Below, in pieces: positions 42,364 through 57,200 of a stretch of DNA of 64,000 nucleotides. The first letter of the stretch is position 1. Each line of letters opens with the position of its first letter. Source of the DNA: Clitoria ternatea (Eukaryota; Streptophyta; Magnoliopsida; Fabales; Fabaceae); contig CM075675.1 of the NCBI GenBank assembly GCA_037962975.1, forward strand, positions 28,398,501 through 28,462,500. The letters are read 5' to 3'. Position numbers and translations under genes: made by a program. The notes below the pieces were generated by a model that saw only the letters and a program-made list of their open reading frames with translations, ran no database searches and was not told the DNA's origin.

Positions 42364-45300
42364 ATGGAACCTCCAACAGGATGGGGGGCTATATGGAGCT
42401 TTGTTCGCTTTATGCCTTTCTTCATCGGTCTTTGGCTTCTTGGCAACATCAAAGGTGATTATTCTCAATGACCATAGTTCCTTTTTCTCTTATTTGGTAT
42501 GCTTTGATTGGAAATACAAGCTGAACACAAGAAAAGGAATTTCTAGGCGATTACTTCCAAAAATGCCATGCTGCAATGGAACATAACATCTATGCATACT
42601 TGTTATTATTATTACTACTAACTACAATTTTTTTAAAAATAATTATTCATTTTTATGTGAAATTTATTAGGCTTTTTCCCTTTGACAATGGTGTATTGAA
42701 CAGTAGTGCTTGATCTTGCATGTGTTCCATTTTGAAACATATTTGTTGGAGATATGTACATTTTTAATTAAATGGTGACATGGGTTACTAATTAATAAGG
42801 AAAAACAATTGAAATTCGTTTGTTTGGATGGTGATCAACCTCCTAGTTTTGTTAATAAGCACAACATACAAACTATTTGCATTTTCAAAAGTAAAAAAGA
42901 AGAGAAAAAGGAAAATTATTTGAATGACAAACAAGTGTATTATTCATTTATTTCAAAACTGTCTACATCAACTGACATAATTCAAGGGAAAAACCATGTG
43001 TGCTTGTTTATGTAGTAGCTGCTCTATTTGCTCGGCTTATTACAGCAATGTTAAGTTTTCTGAGCTTAGTCTCACATTCAATCTGCATTATTACTTCAGG
43101 TGTCATTTTCTGCCCATTGATATGCTTAATAATGACAATTGGCAACTCAACAATTATACTTGGCCTTTGGGGTGTACATTGTTTTTGGACATATAACTGT
43201 GTATTGAGGTGCTTTCCTTGGCTTTTAATCCTCTAAATTGTTTTTACTCACATTAATTTAAAATTGTAATTGTTTCCTTGTATTGGTTTTCCTAACTTAA
43301 CAGATCTAAACAACTAGGACCTATACTGAAGCTTGCTATATGCACATGTCTACTACCGTTGGTGTTGATTTCATGGCCAGTGGTTGGCATTGTTGGAAGC
43401 ATTGTAGGTGGAGCAGCCTATGGATTTCTTGCCCCTATATTTGCTACTTTTGAAGCTGTGGAAGGAGGAAAAAAGAACAAATTTTTCCACTGTTTTGTTG
43501 TATGTTTCCCCCTTTTTTAAGTTCTTAGAATCCTTGTTATTTCTCTGCTCTTGTTACTCAATACAGAAATTTTGTTTCATTTTCAGGATGGAACTTGGAG
43601 CACTATTTTGAAGTCCTTTGATATTGTCAAGGATGTAAAAGATCAATGCTTCAATACATACTTCTTAGTTATGGAGGACCTGTTACATGAGAGGCTTCCA
43701 GATGGGAAATATTATGAGATCAGGTTCATGTCATTTTATTTCTCACTTTCTTTGTTTGTTGTTATATAATATAATGTCGCTCATGAGTGCATACCTTTGA
43801 ATTTATTGTGCACACATCCAAATATTTTATTTTATGGTACCCAAATGGTGGTACTTTGTATTATGCACATTATCTGATCTACATGATCTGCCAAATTGTG
43901 ACTATTTAATTAAGAACAGTTAAATTTATATGCTATCTCAAGTCTTAAGAGGCAGAATTGTATCAAAAACTACTTGTCAGTTAAAATTTGAAACATCGCA
44001 TGTAGCTATTTTATTAACCATCTAAACATTAAATTTATAGATGACAATGCTTCAGTATTTCATATTTACTTTTTAGCTATGTTGATCCGGTAATTTTAAG
44101 TTTCTAACCAAACAAAATTTTGCATACCAAAATGTTTAACAAAACTTAGGTAGATTGCCATAGAAAATATTGGCAGAATGCATATTATTACTAGGTAGCA
44201 TCTTTGAGAATGACAATTTTTTTAATGGGAGATACAATTCCAATTAACAAGTATGATTCTCTGTTTACTATTCCATCCTAAATTTGCTTCCTTACCACTT
44301 TGGCTAAGGTGGAACTATTTTTTTTTTCTTCTGTTTAGTTGTATGTTTGGTCTATGCTAGATTCAAACAAAGATATTCTTCTTGAAAAGTTGAATGACTG
44401 ATCTGCATTGGTAGATTTTGGGAACTCCAGAGCAAAACAAAATTGTGTGTTAAAAAGGTCTTCTAGATAACTGCATGCTTGATGACCCATAAATGCAGAC
44501 ATGTATAGTATATGATATGTATCTTGGAATACAATACAATTACTCTTAAAATATATAAAATATGATCGGTGTAAGATACGTATCTAGCTATGTATAAATT
44601 TTATAAAACATAATGAATATAAAATGTAGTCTTACAAAACCAAATTAAAAACACGATTCCTAAACATAATTACAAATCATAGTTATCTGGCTATCTGCCT
44701 ATTTTCTATGTATAGCAGCGGCTAAGCCAGAGCTTTACATGAAGTGGGGCCACAAATGAAGCTATTTGGATTTATGAGATTATAAAGTTTACTACATCTG
44801 TTTTGATGCAGGCTGCGGTGCCTTCCCGGTGCTGTTGTGGCTGCTGTTCTTGGGATCATAGTTGACATGCCAATTATATCATTAGTTGCCATATGCAAAG
44901 GTCCATACATGCTTGTTAAGGGGTGGAATCGTTTGTTCCATGACCTTATAGGTCGTGAAGGTCCTTTCTTGGAGACAATATGTGTGCCTTTTGCAGGCCT
45001 TGCTATCCTTCTGTGGCCACTTGCTGTTGTTGGGGCAGTTCTGGCATCAATTTTAGTTAGTATCATTCTTGGTGCCTATGCAGGTGCTGTTGCTTATCAG
45101 GTCAACTCTCATAAGTTTTTCAGTCTTCCATATTTTTGTTACCAATAGCCTATTATGTTATGTTTTCATGATTTGATCCTCCAACTTACAATCCTATAAT
45201 TTTAGGCTCTTAATTTTTAAAAATGTTATATTTTGGTCCCTCTCATAATTTCTATTAGATTGTGGCCATATCTAAGTAACATGTCATCATTGATATTAGA

Positions 45301-48300
45301 GTTCTAATAAAAAAACTAATAAAAATTTGATGAAGGAACCAAATTCAAATAATTTTGAAAGTTGGAGGATTAGAATCACATTATTGAAAGTTAGGTACCA
45401 AAATGATAAAAACACCTTTAACATTTACTCAGCATCCAATTCCTAGTTTATCTTAAACATTACCACTTGTTTAATATACATGTGAATGGTGAAATATTGT
45501 ACCAACAGTTTAAAGTTGAACTCTTCTTTAAGGAAATTTTGGATGTTCAACAATTTTTTGCTGACATGGTCATAGATACCATATGATAGGAAAAAACTGA
45601 AAAATAATATTTGAAGTGGAGTCCAAATAATAAAAAAGCATATTAGTCCCATCACTCTTTGCATTTTTCAAGATGCATAGTTGTAGCTTGAAACTTGGAA
45701 GATAATGCCATAACAACTTGTATTGAAACTATTGAAAAGCATTGGTTTCTTAAGTTACTAAATGTCCATTTTTCTCTTAGCAATGTAGGAATCTTCTTTC
45801 TTGATGGGCCTTAAGTACATTGTTGCAATTGTGTCACATTATGATGAATACAGTAACGATACTATTGACATGCAAGAAGGATCCTGCTTCCCAAGGTTCT
45901 GTTCTGCCATGCTATTGCTTCCTAATAATACACGTTGATATAACATTCTGTTAATGCTATTGACTTTATTTGATAGGCCCCAATATCGAAAAAATGCTGC
46001 AATAGCACTAGCACCTACCCGTTCAAATTCCTTCTCAAGAGCAAAGTCCTTAACAAAGACTCCTCGTACATTTTCACTCAAAAACAATATAGTTGAGTTG
46101 AAACCATTTGAGGTACTCTTATATTTTGGGTGCATGTCTGGGACTCAAAAATTACTCTTCTGGTATTTTTATAAAGTATAGCTTACTAAATTATTAAGAC
46201 CTATGTATAAAAGTTATTTGTTGGTGTGTGTGATCACCTTTCAAAAAATTTATTAGTCATTGTAAATACAATGCCTACAAGATATAAATCACGACCCAAA
46301 TATGTAATACAAACTTAGTAGAACATTTTAGATTATTTGTTAAGTGGAAGCAAAGAAATATGAAAACCAACCTTCGGTCATTGTTTGTTGTCACTGAATT
46401 ATCTTATTAGTAACAATTTTTCTTGAAACCCACTCTCAATACACAATGGTACCCAAGTATATAAAGTTTTGACCATCATATAACTCAACAATTATGAAAA
46501 TGATTAATAAATATAATAGTTGAATAAGTCAATAAAATGGATCACATTCGGAATTGAGATCCCATAAAATTAGAAAACGTTTCGAGATTAATTCCCTCAA
46601 TTAAAATGGAGCTTAACCACTCTTTAAAATATGAAAAACAGAGCATAATTGCTCCTTAAAATTATGAAACGGCTAACAATGCCAAGATGTAGAATAGTTG
46701 AAACAATTCATAAGAAAAAATAAATAAATATTTTATAAAAATTGTAACTCTAACGAGGATGATCAAAAAAAGACTTCAAAATACCTCCTTATAAAAAGCG
46801 TCAAGAAGAGTATTTTGTTTTTCATGCTTTGCATATATAAGGCTTTAGGGGTGTGCTAAATGAGCATTGTTCATGACTATTGTAGATGTTGGATGGGTTA
46901 TTCAATGAATGTCATCAACTGGGGGAATCACTGGTTTCTGAAGGCCTAATAACACGTGAAGACATACAAGAAGCCTTTTCTGCTAAAGGAAGTGGAGTCA
47001 TTAGTATTGGTTTGCCAGCATATTGTCTTCTTCAAGCTCTCTTGCGTTCTGCCAAAGCCAATTCAAGTGGTATTTTGATAGGTAAGTTATCACTTGTTGC
47101 AATTCTAGTTATTTTCCTACCATAGTGAATTTGAATTTAATCAAAAATACAATATCAAATGATTTTTTTTAATGATAAAATGATTTAGTGGTTAAGGTTT
47201 CTCGAAGGAGGAAAAAAGTTACAGATCTACCTTTTTAACAAAAACTAACAATTAAGTGTTACTTTAATTTGTTAAAAAAAATAATGAAAAAATTTGTTAT
47301 ATCAACATCTAATTATGTGTTATAAAGTTATTCACTTTCATATTAATTACTTTTAAAGGTGGATTTTAACTAGTTGAAAGACTAAAAACATTTGTAATAT
47401 GCATCAAAACTAAAGTCCACTTCTACATTTCTTTATTCTCAACATCATTTACTTTTAACCATCTTGAACTCATTAAGCCTACTTATTCCATGTAGGTGAT
47501 GATATTGAAATAACTACATCTAACAGACCAAAGGAGAAATTTTTTGAATGGTTCCTTAATCCCCTTTTGATCCTTAAAGAACAAATTGAAGCTGAAAATC
47601 TGAGTGTATCAGAAGAGGACTATCTCTGCAAATTAGTTCTGTTGAATGGTGATCTCAATAGAGTGAAAAAATCAATCATTGGTACAGCCCCTGAATCTGA
47701 CCGCAAATGTGCTGAACTTGATGCATTGGCAAGAAGGTACATATCAAACAAAATCCAGTTGTTGACCAAAAAAAAAAACCAAAATCTAGTTTTCTCAGAA
47801 AAAAAATCAAGTTAAGCTTGTTTGGTAAAGCTCCTACACAAACACAATCACAACAGAATAAATTAACAGGTCAAATGTATATCAAACTTTTCCATTAGGT
47901 AAGATCAATTTATGCACCCCTGCCCATAAGTATGATCAAGCTTGAGCCTGAAGAAGTAACTATTTTTTAAAACAATTCGAAAACAATATTTCAAAACCAT
48001 AAAAATTGAATTTTGGTTTTCATTTTTTTTAATTATCCTTTTATCTAAAAAAAGTAAAAAGTTAAAATTGCAAATCGCTCTGAAAAGGGTTTAAGCTTTT
48101 GAAGAGGTTAGATGAGGTAGTGTATTAAAAGGATTAGGTGCATAAGTTAATTTTAACTAGTTTTATCAATGTTTTTAGAATCGGATCGGTGGGAACCACT
48201 GATTCAAGTAAATCAAACCGTGATTGAACCGGTAATATCAAAGAATTGATCCGGACTGGTCACCTAACCGGTTTACAATTCAACCGGTCGGACTGACTGA

Positions 48301-48691
48301 ATTGGTTCGGTTTTGATAACAATAAGTTTTATAAATATTAATTTGGTGATAAGTTTATCCAAAGTTGGCCATGATTGTATTTAGTAATTATTCTTTCATT
48401 GATTTTTTTTGAACTAACGAATCTTTTCCATTTCATTTTGTTTGATATAAATTACAAAGGCTACAAGGGGTCACCAAATTCATCACAAGGTTCCCAACTT
48501 ACAAGCGGCGTTTTGATGTTCTTCTAAAAGCATTATCTGATGAGCTTGCTCAGAAGCATGGGGCTTCAAGCATAATTAGATCAAAGAGTGCTTTTCCTCG
48601 GATTTTTAGTATGAAATCCTTCAAAGACAAAAGAACAAATGGTTCTGAACAAGAGTCTGAGCATGCTAGAGATTTGGAAGCTTCATCTTAG
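42364..48691 (+). CDS. At3g27390-like multi-pass membrane protein, ten exons
   Basis: Exons with GT-AG borders: 42364-42454, 43100-43208, 43304-43499, 43587-43723, 44812-45100, 45789-45895, 45977-46112, 46886-47081, 47496-47736 and 48460-48691. Together they are 1734 bases, or 577 residues, close to the Arabidopsis 'uncharacterized membrane protein At3g27390'. Hydrophobic segments: about 14-29 (FMPFFIGLWLLG), the early exon-2 region (CLIMTIGNSTIILGLW), exon 3 (LVLISWPVVGIVGSIVGGAA) and two in exon 5 (AVVAAVLGIIVDMPIISLVA; LAILLWPLAVVGAVLAS). The conserved HCF-DGTWST stretch follows exon 3, and the C-terminal half is hydrophilic and helical. The biochemical function is unknown. All exons join in frame without stops, so it looks functional. 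It is divergently oriented to PHT1. The last exon is duplicated at 439-670. Confidence 0.9.
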
Positions 48692-48695
48692 GAAT

Positions 48696-48763
48696 CACTA
48701 CAAGAAAAACGGGGATTAACGACGGTTTTTTACATGTATTAGCCGCGGTTTTAATCACTTCAG
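48696..48763 (+). mobile_element. CACTA-type terminus remnant, second copy
   Basis: The same as 675-742: CACTACAAGAAAAA begins four bases after the stop codon of the At3g27390-like gene. Here the gene is complete, so the transposon remnant probably forms the start of its 3' untranslated region. Confidence 0.45.
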
Positions 48764-49060
48764 AGTTTTACACATTGGGTCACACCCATATACCTAGTTA
48801 TTATTATGAATACAAAAACATTTATCTTGTTTGTTGGCCAAAATAAAAACTTATATTTGTCTATAAAAAATAAGCCTTAATTTTTTCAAAAGATAAAAAT
48901 AAAACAGACAACTACAAGTATATAGACAGAAATATGAAAGTTTTTCCAGTGAAAGAGAATATATGTGAAATAGATTCTGAAACCAAGTCTGAAATATAGG
49001 TGAAGGTAACGAGTGTGAGAAATCAAGCTGAAAATATTTCGTGTCTTTTGTTAAACTTGG

Positions 49061-49516
49061 TGATTGAAAAAGTCCTACATTGTTTGGTTTTGGAAAGGGG
49101 ATGAAGGCTTATGTTATATATAGGCCTTAAGACCTTTGTAATAAATGCATCAAGTATTTAAATACTCATAATTATAAATGGGTGTACTGAGGTCTTAAAC
49201 ACCAGTGAGAAATATCCGGAAACACTTTAAGTCTTTTTTCTCTGTTGTAATGCTCTTGTGTTAGAGTGTTGTGAGAAGTGAGCTTTGAGAGTGTGAGTGC
49301 ACTTGAGGTTGTTAAGGTGTGTGAGAGTGAGGTTTATGTGATGTATAAATTGTTCATATAATATTATTCTCTGGTTGTCGGTTTTGACAACGGCTGTGGT
49401 TTTTCTTCGGGTTTTGGAGTTTTCCAAAATTCTTGTGTGTTGATTATGTTCTTTCCTAACTTTGTTTCTCTGTTTTTAAGGAAATTCTCTAATAAAAATG
49501 GATCTAATTTTCTAAC
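49061..49516 (+). repeat. Copia-like solo LTR remnant, second copy
   Basis: Duplicate of 1040-1495 with a few substitutions (for example CGGCTGTGG for CGACCGTGG). Confidence 0.4.
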
Positions 49517-51526
49517 ATATTGTTATTTTTTTACTTAGTAAATGCACGCTACATTATTCAAGAATCTCCAGTTTTCATCACCGTTTACTTTCTACATCAT
49601 ATTTCTAAATATGAAAATCGTGTAGATTTTTAGCTTTTTTTAACTGAAAAACGTATTTAAATACATCAAATTTTTATTTTATTTCCCTTTTTCAAATTTT
49701 TAAAAAATAAAATATCATATTTACATTATTCTCATTTTAAAAAAAGTTAGAATACTGTACTTTTTTATTTCCCAACTGTTTTCTTTAAAAATATTGTATA
49801 TATTCTATTTTCTCATGTATTCTTAAAATATTTTTTATTTATTTTTCCTAAAAAAACATGTTAACTAACTACCTAAAATTTCATTAAAAAAAGGTCGTGT
49901 TTCTGTTTGAGAGCTTTTTCTTCTTTTTTTTTGTTAGGGAGGGGATGAGTTTTTTTTTTTGTTTTTTTCACCTCCATCCTCCCTAAACTTTAAAATAATA
50001 AAATAAAATGTGGTGTGAAAAGCAATTACAAGCAAAGAACAGAAATTGTCCAATTGGGCTGGTGGTGTTGGATTGGGCTGATGAGAAGCCCATGAAATGA
50101 GATACCTTTTTGGTATGAAAGTTAAATTTTGGAGATACCTTTTCTGGGTCTCATTCTCAACTCCGACTCTATAATTTGAGAATTCTTTCTCTTAAAAAAA
50201 GATAGAATTGCTTTCTTAACCATTTTTTTATTTACCAAAAAAAACCATTTTTTTATATTCACATCGTCCATTGTTATCTATTGTTTTAATTGGTGTATGC
50301 AGCATTTACCCTCTTCTTGCTTTTGTTCCCCTCAAGTTTTCTTGAACTTCTTCAGGAAAAGGCTCATTTTTCTTTCTTTCTTTCACCATTTTCGTTTGCT
50401 AATGTAAATGATAAAATAATTTAATAAGTAGGTTACACTCATAATCTCTGAAGCTTTAAATGGATAATATTCAGCAATTTCTCTCGTTATCATTATATCT
50501 ATTTTTTTCTTGCAACTGCAATTATATGAATATCTTTTAAAATAGGTGAATTTAACTTCTAAATTTAAGAATGCTAAATGCATGTAAGTTAAATTTTAGA
50601 GGAACAAGTCCATGCATTTTTTTTATATTATTTACTGTTGTTTTAAAATTAGAAATAAAATATACTGTCCAAATTAGACTATTCCAAACCTGGTCGATAA
50701 AAATAGATTAGGTTAAGCTTGGTCCTAATGATACTTAAAGCAAATAAAGCTCATTAAAATTATACTTTTATCCCTGCATTGTTTTGTTAGACTTAAATAT
50801 TTATTGTAAGATTTGAATTAAATCTGACCTTTTTACAGTTGATCTACCATGGCCTGCTAGCTAATACAGATCTTTGACAACTCTGAATAAAAGTTTACTT
50901 TTATAATGAACATCAACATTGAAGACACTTCACCGAATTAAAATTCTGATTTTAATTAAAAAATAAGGTAAAAATACTTAACCAACTGATTTTTGTGCTT
51001 TGATTGTAAGCAAGATTTTAATTTGGAAGGTTGAAAATTGTAGTGTGGTTGGTTTGAATTTCAACTATTTGCTGTTGAACAACACAAAACACACCTTGTA
51101 CCTCATCTACAACACTTCCTTGTACTTCCCTTACAAAGCAGGAAAACATACCAAATTTAAGTTACGTTTAGTTCATAAGTTTTTTTAGAAAAATAGAAAA
51201 TTATTTATTTATAAATTATTAAAATTTTTTATAGAAAAATAGAAAACTGATTTTCTATTTTTCAAGAAAATCAGAAAATTCTTTTAAAAGGTTTTCTAAG
51301 AAAAGTAAAAAAATAAAAAATACGATAACTGAATTACAAAATAAAGACTACTATAACCAAATGAGAATATGAAATAAACTGCTACTAATTAGAAAAATTC
51401 TTATTTTAATCTTTGTAACTATTTTGAAATATATTTAAACACAAACTTATTTGTTTTTATTTTAATATTACTTTAAATTTTTGTCACAATTTTTATATGA
51501 TGCATATACTATACAATATTGTCATA

Positions 51527-51562
<36 letters not shown>

Positions 51563-54213
51563 CATATCTCAATTAATTTAAATTAAAGAATGTTTGAAAA
51601 AAATTTGAAAAACTGAGTGCACTTGAACAATTTTTTTAGTTTTCTAGTTTTCTAAATTGAAAAATTGTCACATTATCTAAATGGGTTTTCAAAATTTTTC
51701 TAGTTATTCTAGGAAATGAAAATTTTGAAAAACAAGTGAAAAACTTTTATCAGAAAACTGAATAATTTTTTGTAACTAAAAAATTATATAAATTTGTCTT
51801 TATTATTTAAGTATTATTATAATTAAAATAATTTAATTAATATATACTAGTATTATATTTGAACATATTTAGGACACTTCAAATCCATCTCATTAAAGTT
51901 GAGTTGGATGTTGAATTTTTCTCAAACCCAAAGGTTTTTGACAAAACTGAAAGAGTGACAAGTCATCGTGCATTTAAGTTTAATTGTCACGCATAGAAAA
52001 TATTAAGAACTTAAAAGTAATAAATAGGATTAAAAATAGAAAACATTAAGACTAAGAACAATCAACCATAATGAAATACCTAACAAGGTTGAAATCAAGT
52101 AATTATATCAAACCTTAAGATTATATTGAAAAATCCAGATTCTGTTTGGAAGAGTTTATAAATGACTTATTTTAACTTTTCTTGCTGAATGATTACTTAT
52201 GTATGTGTTTGAATGTCTTATAACTTTTATAAAAACTACTTTTAACTTTTTTTCCAAAGTGACTTTGATAAGCACTGTTTTGGTCTCATTCGATCATTTT
52301 GAAGCTTAATTCAAGACTTGAATAACAATATATTTTATGAATTGTTTGTTTTCGTCTCTTTCACTTCTTAGTTTTATTTATTGTGAATTATACTTGTCTA
52401 TATTGTATTAGAATAAGTTCAAACCAAAGTTAAGAGAATGAAAATAGTAATTGAAGAGCAAAACACCTAAATGTTAACTGGAATGATAAAAACATACGAC
52501 ATACTTACAGTGATGTGTTTGAAAAGTGAAAGGCAGAAATGAATAACACGTTTTGTTAAGCGAGTTCAACAAATATAATCAAGAGTTTTTTATTTTATTT
52601 TTATTTTTTATGAACAAACAAGATTATCTTTTGAGCAAAAATAAATGAAAAACAAATGAGAAATTTTAAAAACTGGATGGAAGTTATGGGCAAAACTTGT
52701 TGGATAAGAGACTGATTTTGGATGAGATAACACTAAAATAAATATGATTTAATTATTTTAAAAAATTATTCTTTAATCTTAGTTCATTCATAATTTATTT
52801 TGGTTTTGTAATCAAAATTTTATTATTTAATTTTTTTTGTAATAAAATAAAATTTCATGAAACATGATATTATTTTTAAGTTTTATTTACTAATCGTGAT
52901 AAAATTTTAATTTTCAAAATTTAAAATTATAACAAGTACTTAAAAATGCTTTATGTATTATTACTTTCAAACTTTAACTTTACAAGTATTTTTTAAAATA
53001 TGTATCCAAACATAAATAAATTATCAATTTAAGTGGTGATTATGACATGAGAACTTGTGTGACAAAAACATAATGAAAAAAATCATTAATTAAGATATAT
53101 TTCTAAAGACACCCCGAAGGAAAAAAAGAATACTTACATGAAAGAGTTAATAATGGAGAAACATATGTAGGACTAAAACAGTTCTACCACACATATGAAT
53201 TTCTTAAAAGGTAAGCCTAAGAGCATGTTTGGTATCTCTATTGAGTTGAAAGTAATGAAAGTGAGATGAAACAAAAAATTCATCTTACCGTCTAACGAAG
53301 TTTTGATTGTTTCGAACAACATGAAATATTAATATTAATTTAAATTTTTTCCATCTCCTTAACTCCATTTTCTTAACTACAAACCAAACACCCCTACATT
53401 GTTATCCAAACCTATACTAATTCCATCCCTATTTGATGAGACAGACATAAAGGCTAAAGATTAAAGTTATTGAAATTTATTATCTAAGGTTGTATTTGGA
53501 AAAATGAGTTTATACCTTATAATTTATAATTTCCAAACCAATGTTGTATTATGCGTCTAAACAAGTGAGGATCAAGCAAAACACGGAATTAAAAATGGAA
53601 GAAATACAAAATTGAAATAAGAATAATAATTAACATAATCAAATCATAATTAGCAGGAGCAATTGGAAGCGCGACGGAGTAAATAGGAAATGGAGGAAAT
53701 GAAGAATAAGGGTTTGAAGGAACACTTACAGGGGAATCAGAAAAGGAGGAAGAGAGCGAGTGTGTTGTATGCGTCTACACAAGGAAGCTCAGATCGGAAG
53801 CGCACTCACTGAGACGAGCGTGCTTGCTGTGGCTGCGAGCGCTCTCGGAGAACTACAAAAGAGAAGAGGAGAATATGAGGTGAGGGGAGAAGAGAGTGAA
53901 ACGCTTTACTTGGACTCAACTCTATTACCTGGTGACCTAGTATTTGTGAGAGTGAGAGGGAGAGCGTGTTAGGTCAGTTGGGAGAGCGTGGCTTAATGTC
54001 ACAAAGATATCCTCATGTAGACATTGCTTTCGCACATGATTCAATAGTCATTCATATTCTCTTTTTTCTTTTGTCTTCCCGTCTCAACCTATTTTTTCCT
54101 TCAGATCCTCCTATGTAAATTGAAGATTATGCTTCTCATTTGTTATATAATTCACATGTTCTCTCCTTTTCAATTACTTCTTTTCATTACCTGTTTTCTC
54201 CTTTTCAACCCCG
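49517..54213. other. AT-rich noncoding spacer, second copy
   Basis: Duplicate of 1496-6191, including the TA microsatellite (51532-51561) and the GC-rich block (about 53662-53982). No supportable gene. Confidence 0.7.
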
Positions 54214-54218
54214 TTTAC

Positions 54219-57200
54219 TGTAACATCCTATTTTCATCACAAATAGGAAATAAATATTAATATATATTTCTTGAGAAATACTTACTATAAGTTAGTTTAT
54301 TATTATCATTTTTTTTGAAATTTTGGTATTTATATTTTTATTATTTGTTTTTTAAAATAATAATAATAAAAAAATGAAAATATTTCTGAATGAGAATTTT
54401 AAAGTGACTTAATTAGTATTCACTAATTAAGAAAATTATATTAAGAATTTTTAATATCCTTATTATTCACCATTTTTATTTTATGTTGTTATATTTTTGT
54501 TTTTTTACATATTTAAGATTTAACTCTTATTAGAATTTTAAAATAAAATTTTGAAGGAATTAGACTATGGTTCTTTTGAACTTTTTGATCTACATAATAT
54601 TTATGATTTTCTGGAATTTTTTGAAAATTTTGAATTATTTTAATAAAATAATATATTTTAAATAATTTTAAATTCATATAAAGTTGCTTAGAATTAAAAA
54701 TATTTACAAGAATGTAAAGTTAAATTATAAGAAAATTTTCTAAAATCCATTTCAAGTAGACTTATCTAAAAATTATTGGTTTGAGAAAAATCTTGATTTT
54801 TTCTAATCGTTAAAAAATTAGAAACATATCAATAAATTTTTATTAACAGAAAATTTTAGATTTTTAAAATTTCAGCTTTACATTACTTATTATAAAATTA
54901 GTGAGGACTGATATAATATCACTAAATTTCAAAAAGGACTCATTTTGAATATTTAAAATATACCGAGTGAAGGGTTACTATTTGACTTAATAATTTTACC
55001 GATAGTTACTATGCAAAACACTGTGCATGTATGAAATTTTCAAAAGATGCATAGTAACCAGGAATAAAAAAATTCAAAAATGCATAGTACTTTTATATTA
55101 AAATAATGGAATGCATAGTAAATTTTTTTCCTATAAATACCGAAGGATTTCTTCTTTAGAATTCACAATTTCAGATTAAGTTTTCTTAATATAGTAGTGC
55201 TAGTAAGATAGTGGTGGAAGTGAGAGAGAGAAATAATTTTTTTTGGAAGAAGGTTCTGCTAAAATTCTAAGGTGCGAATACCTCACTTTTATATTTTTTG
55301 GGTTATTTTCATATCGTTTTTAGAAATCTGTTATTATACTGGAAATAATATTATTTTAAGTTACTATTCTGCATAGTAACACTATTTCAATAGTAAATTA
55401 CTATTTCAATAGTAAATTACTATTCAAATAGTAAATTACTATTTACTGTTACTATTTACCTTTACTGTTACTATTTACCTTTACTATTCACGATTTACTA
55501 TTTATTGTTACTATTTACGATTTACTATTTACTGTTACTATTCACGTTTTACTATTTACTATTACTATTTATTGTTACTATTCACTATTCACTATTCACT
55601 ATTTAAAATTTACCATTTTTTATTTTAAGTTGTAATCTTAATTTTCATCTTGTAATTATATTAAAATGAAATTGGTATGTTTTAGAACTCGGAGACGAGG
55701 CGCGCATGGATTTTCAACAACGAATCGGTATACAAGAGGTAAGGGGGAGTGAAATAAGAATATAATATAAAAGACATAAGAATAAAGGGAGGAGTCCCCT
55801 ACACCTTTTAAATTTAATAATATTATTATTTTAAAGTAATAACTTCTCAACTTAAAATTTATAATAAATTTAATATATTATGTAACTTATTCAGAAATAT
55901 CTATACATGGATCTGAATTATTATAACTTATACGGATTGGACTAAACCTATGCAAGGACTTGGATTTTTATATCCTATATGGATCGAACTAAACCTATGC
56001 AAGGACTTGGACTATTATGACCTGTCTAGACTGAACTATACCTATGCAAAGACTGGATATATGAACTTATATAGACCTGTGCGAGGAATGGACTATAAGG
56101 ACTCAAAATCAAATCGACTAATTTAAATAACCATTAAAAATTTGAATTATATTTATAAGCGATATTTAGTTGATTTGACTTGATTATAATTAATTGTATT
56201 TGATTTCGATTAATGATATTGTGATTTATAATATTAGACTGTGATTAATAATATGCAATTATGATTGATGATATTTGATTGTGATTGATGAGATTACTAT
56301 ACTTGATTGTGGTTGATGAATGATTGATGACCTTGTGATATGAAGTTTGAGCATATAGCAAGCATGACGGAAAGTTAAAACTCAGTAAGAATTTTCTTAC
56401 CTTACTCTTTAAATTTTTATTCCAAGAGAAAGTATTTTATAATTATTTTAGTCTTTTATTTCTTCTTAGAAATAATTTTTATTAACTTTATTTTTAATCT
56501 CTATAATAAAATCTAGTATTAGAAAGAAGCTATTTTATGAAAATCAGAGGTTGAAATAATTAATTCTTGAATTAAAGAAAATTTTTATAGTTTTAAGTAT
56601 TCTTAGTTAATGATTTTAAATTATTTTCTTTAGAAATTAGAAGTTTAAAGTAAATTATTTTGGTTTTCCCCAACGAAATAACTAAAGAATATTTTGTGGA
56701 GATTTCAAAAACTCAATCTAGTTAAGATTCAAATTAAGAAAGATTATGTAAATATGTGAAGATTTTTAAGAGAAAGCTTTGAGATATTTAAGGCTTGAAA
56801 ACTCAATTTTGGTAAGATCTGAATTTGAAGACTGTACTAAATTATTTCAGTATAACAGAAGTTCAAAGAAGAACTTATGGAAATGTACAGTTTATTGTGA
56901 TGATTTTGTGAACCTTTATGGTATTTAATAATTGAGTTTCTAAAAGCCTTAACCAACTAAATATGCGAGTAGTTCATGCATCATGAATCATTAAATAGAA
57001 ATGAGATGTGATATTGCCTGGGGACGGATTATAGAAACCGAGGATACATTAGAGGAGACTTAATTGCGAGCCTTGGGATGAGAGAGTGTGAAAGGGTGCT
57101 TCAGGTGACCTGGGGTCGCTCCCTAATGTCGGGTACTTTCACAATAAAAACTTTCTCAGTCTGAATAGTCTCTAAGTGTTTCCACGCCAGTTGAGCTGTT

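Noticed and set aside
42296..42586. 96-codon frame overlapping exon 1 of the membrane-protein gene
   Set aside because: It is out of frame with the spliced gene and runs into intron 1; the MEPPTGW frame joins nine further exons without a break.
43010..43099. Alternative longer exon 2 starting at an upstream AG near 43009
   Set aside because: It stays in frame but adds about 30 residues with no counterpart that I recall in the family; the acceptor before GTGTCATTTTC gives the expected K-G-V-x-F-C-P junction.
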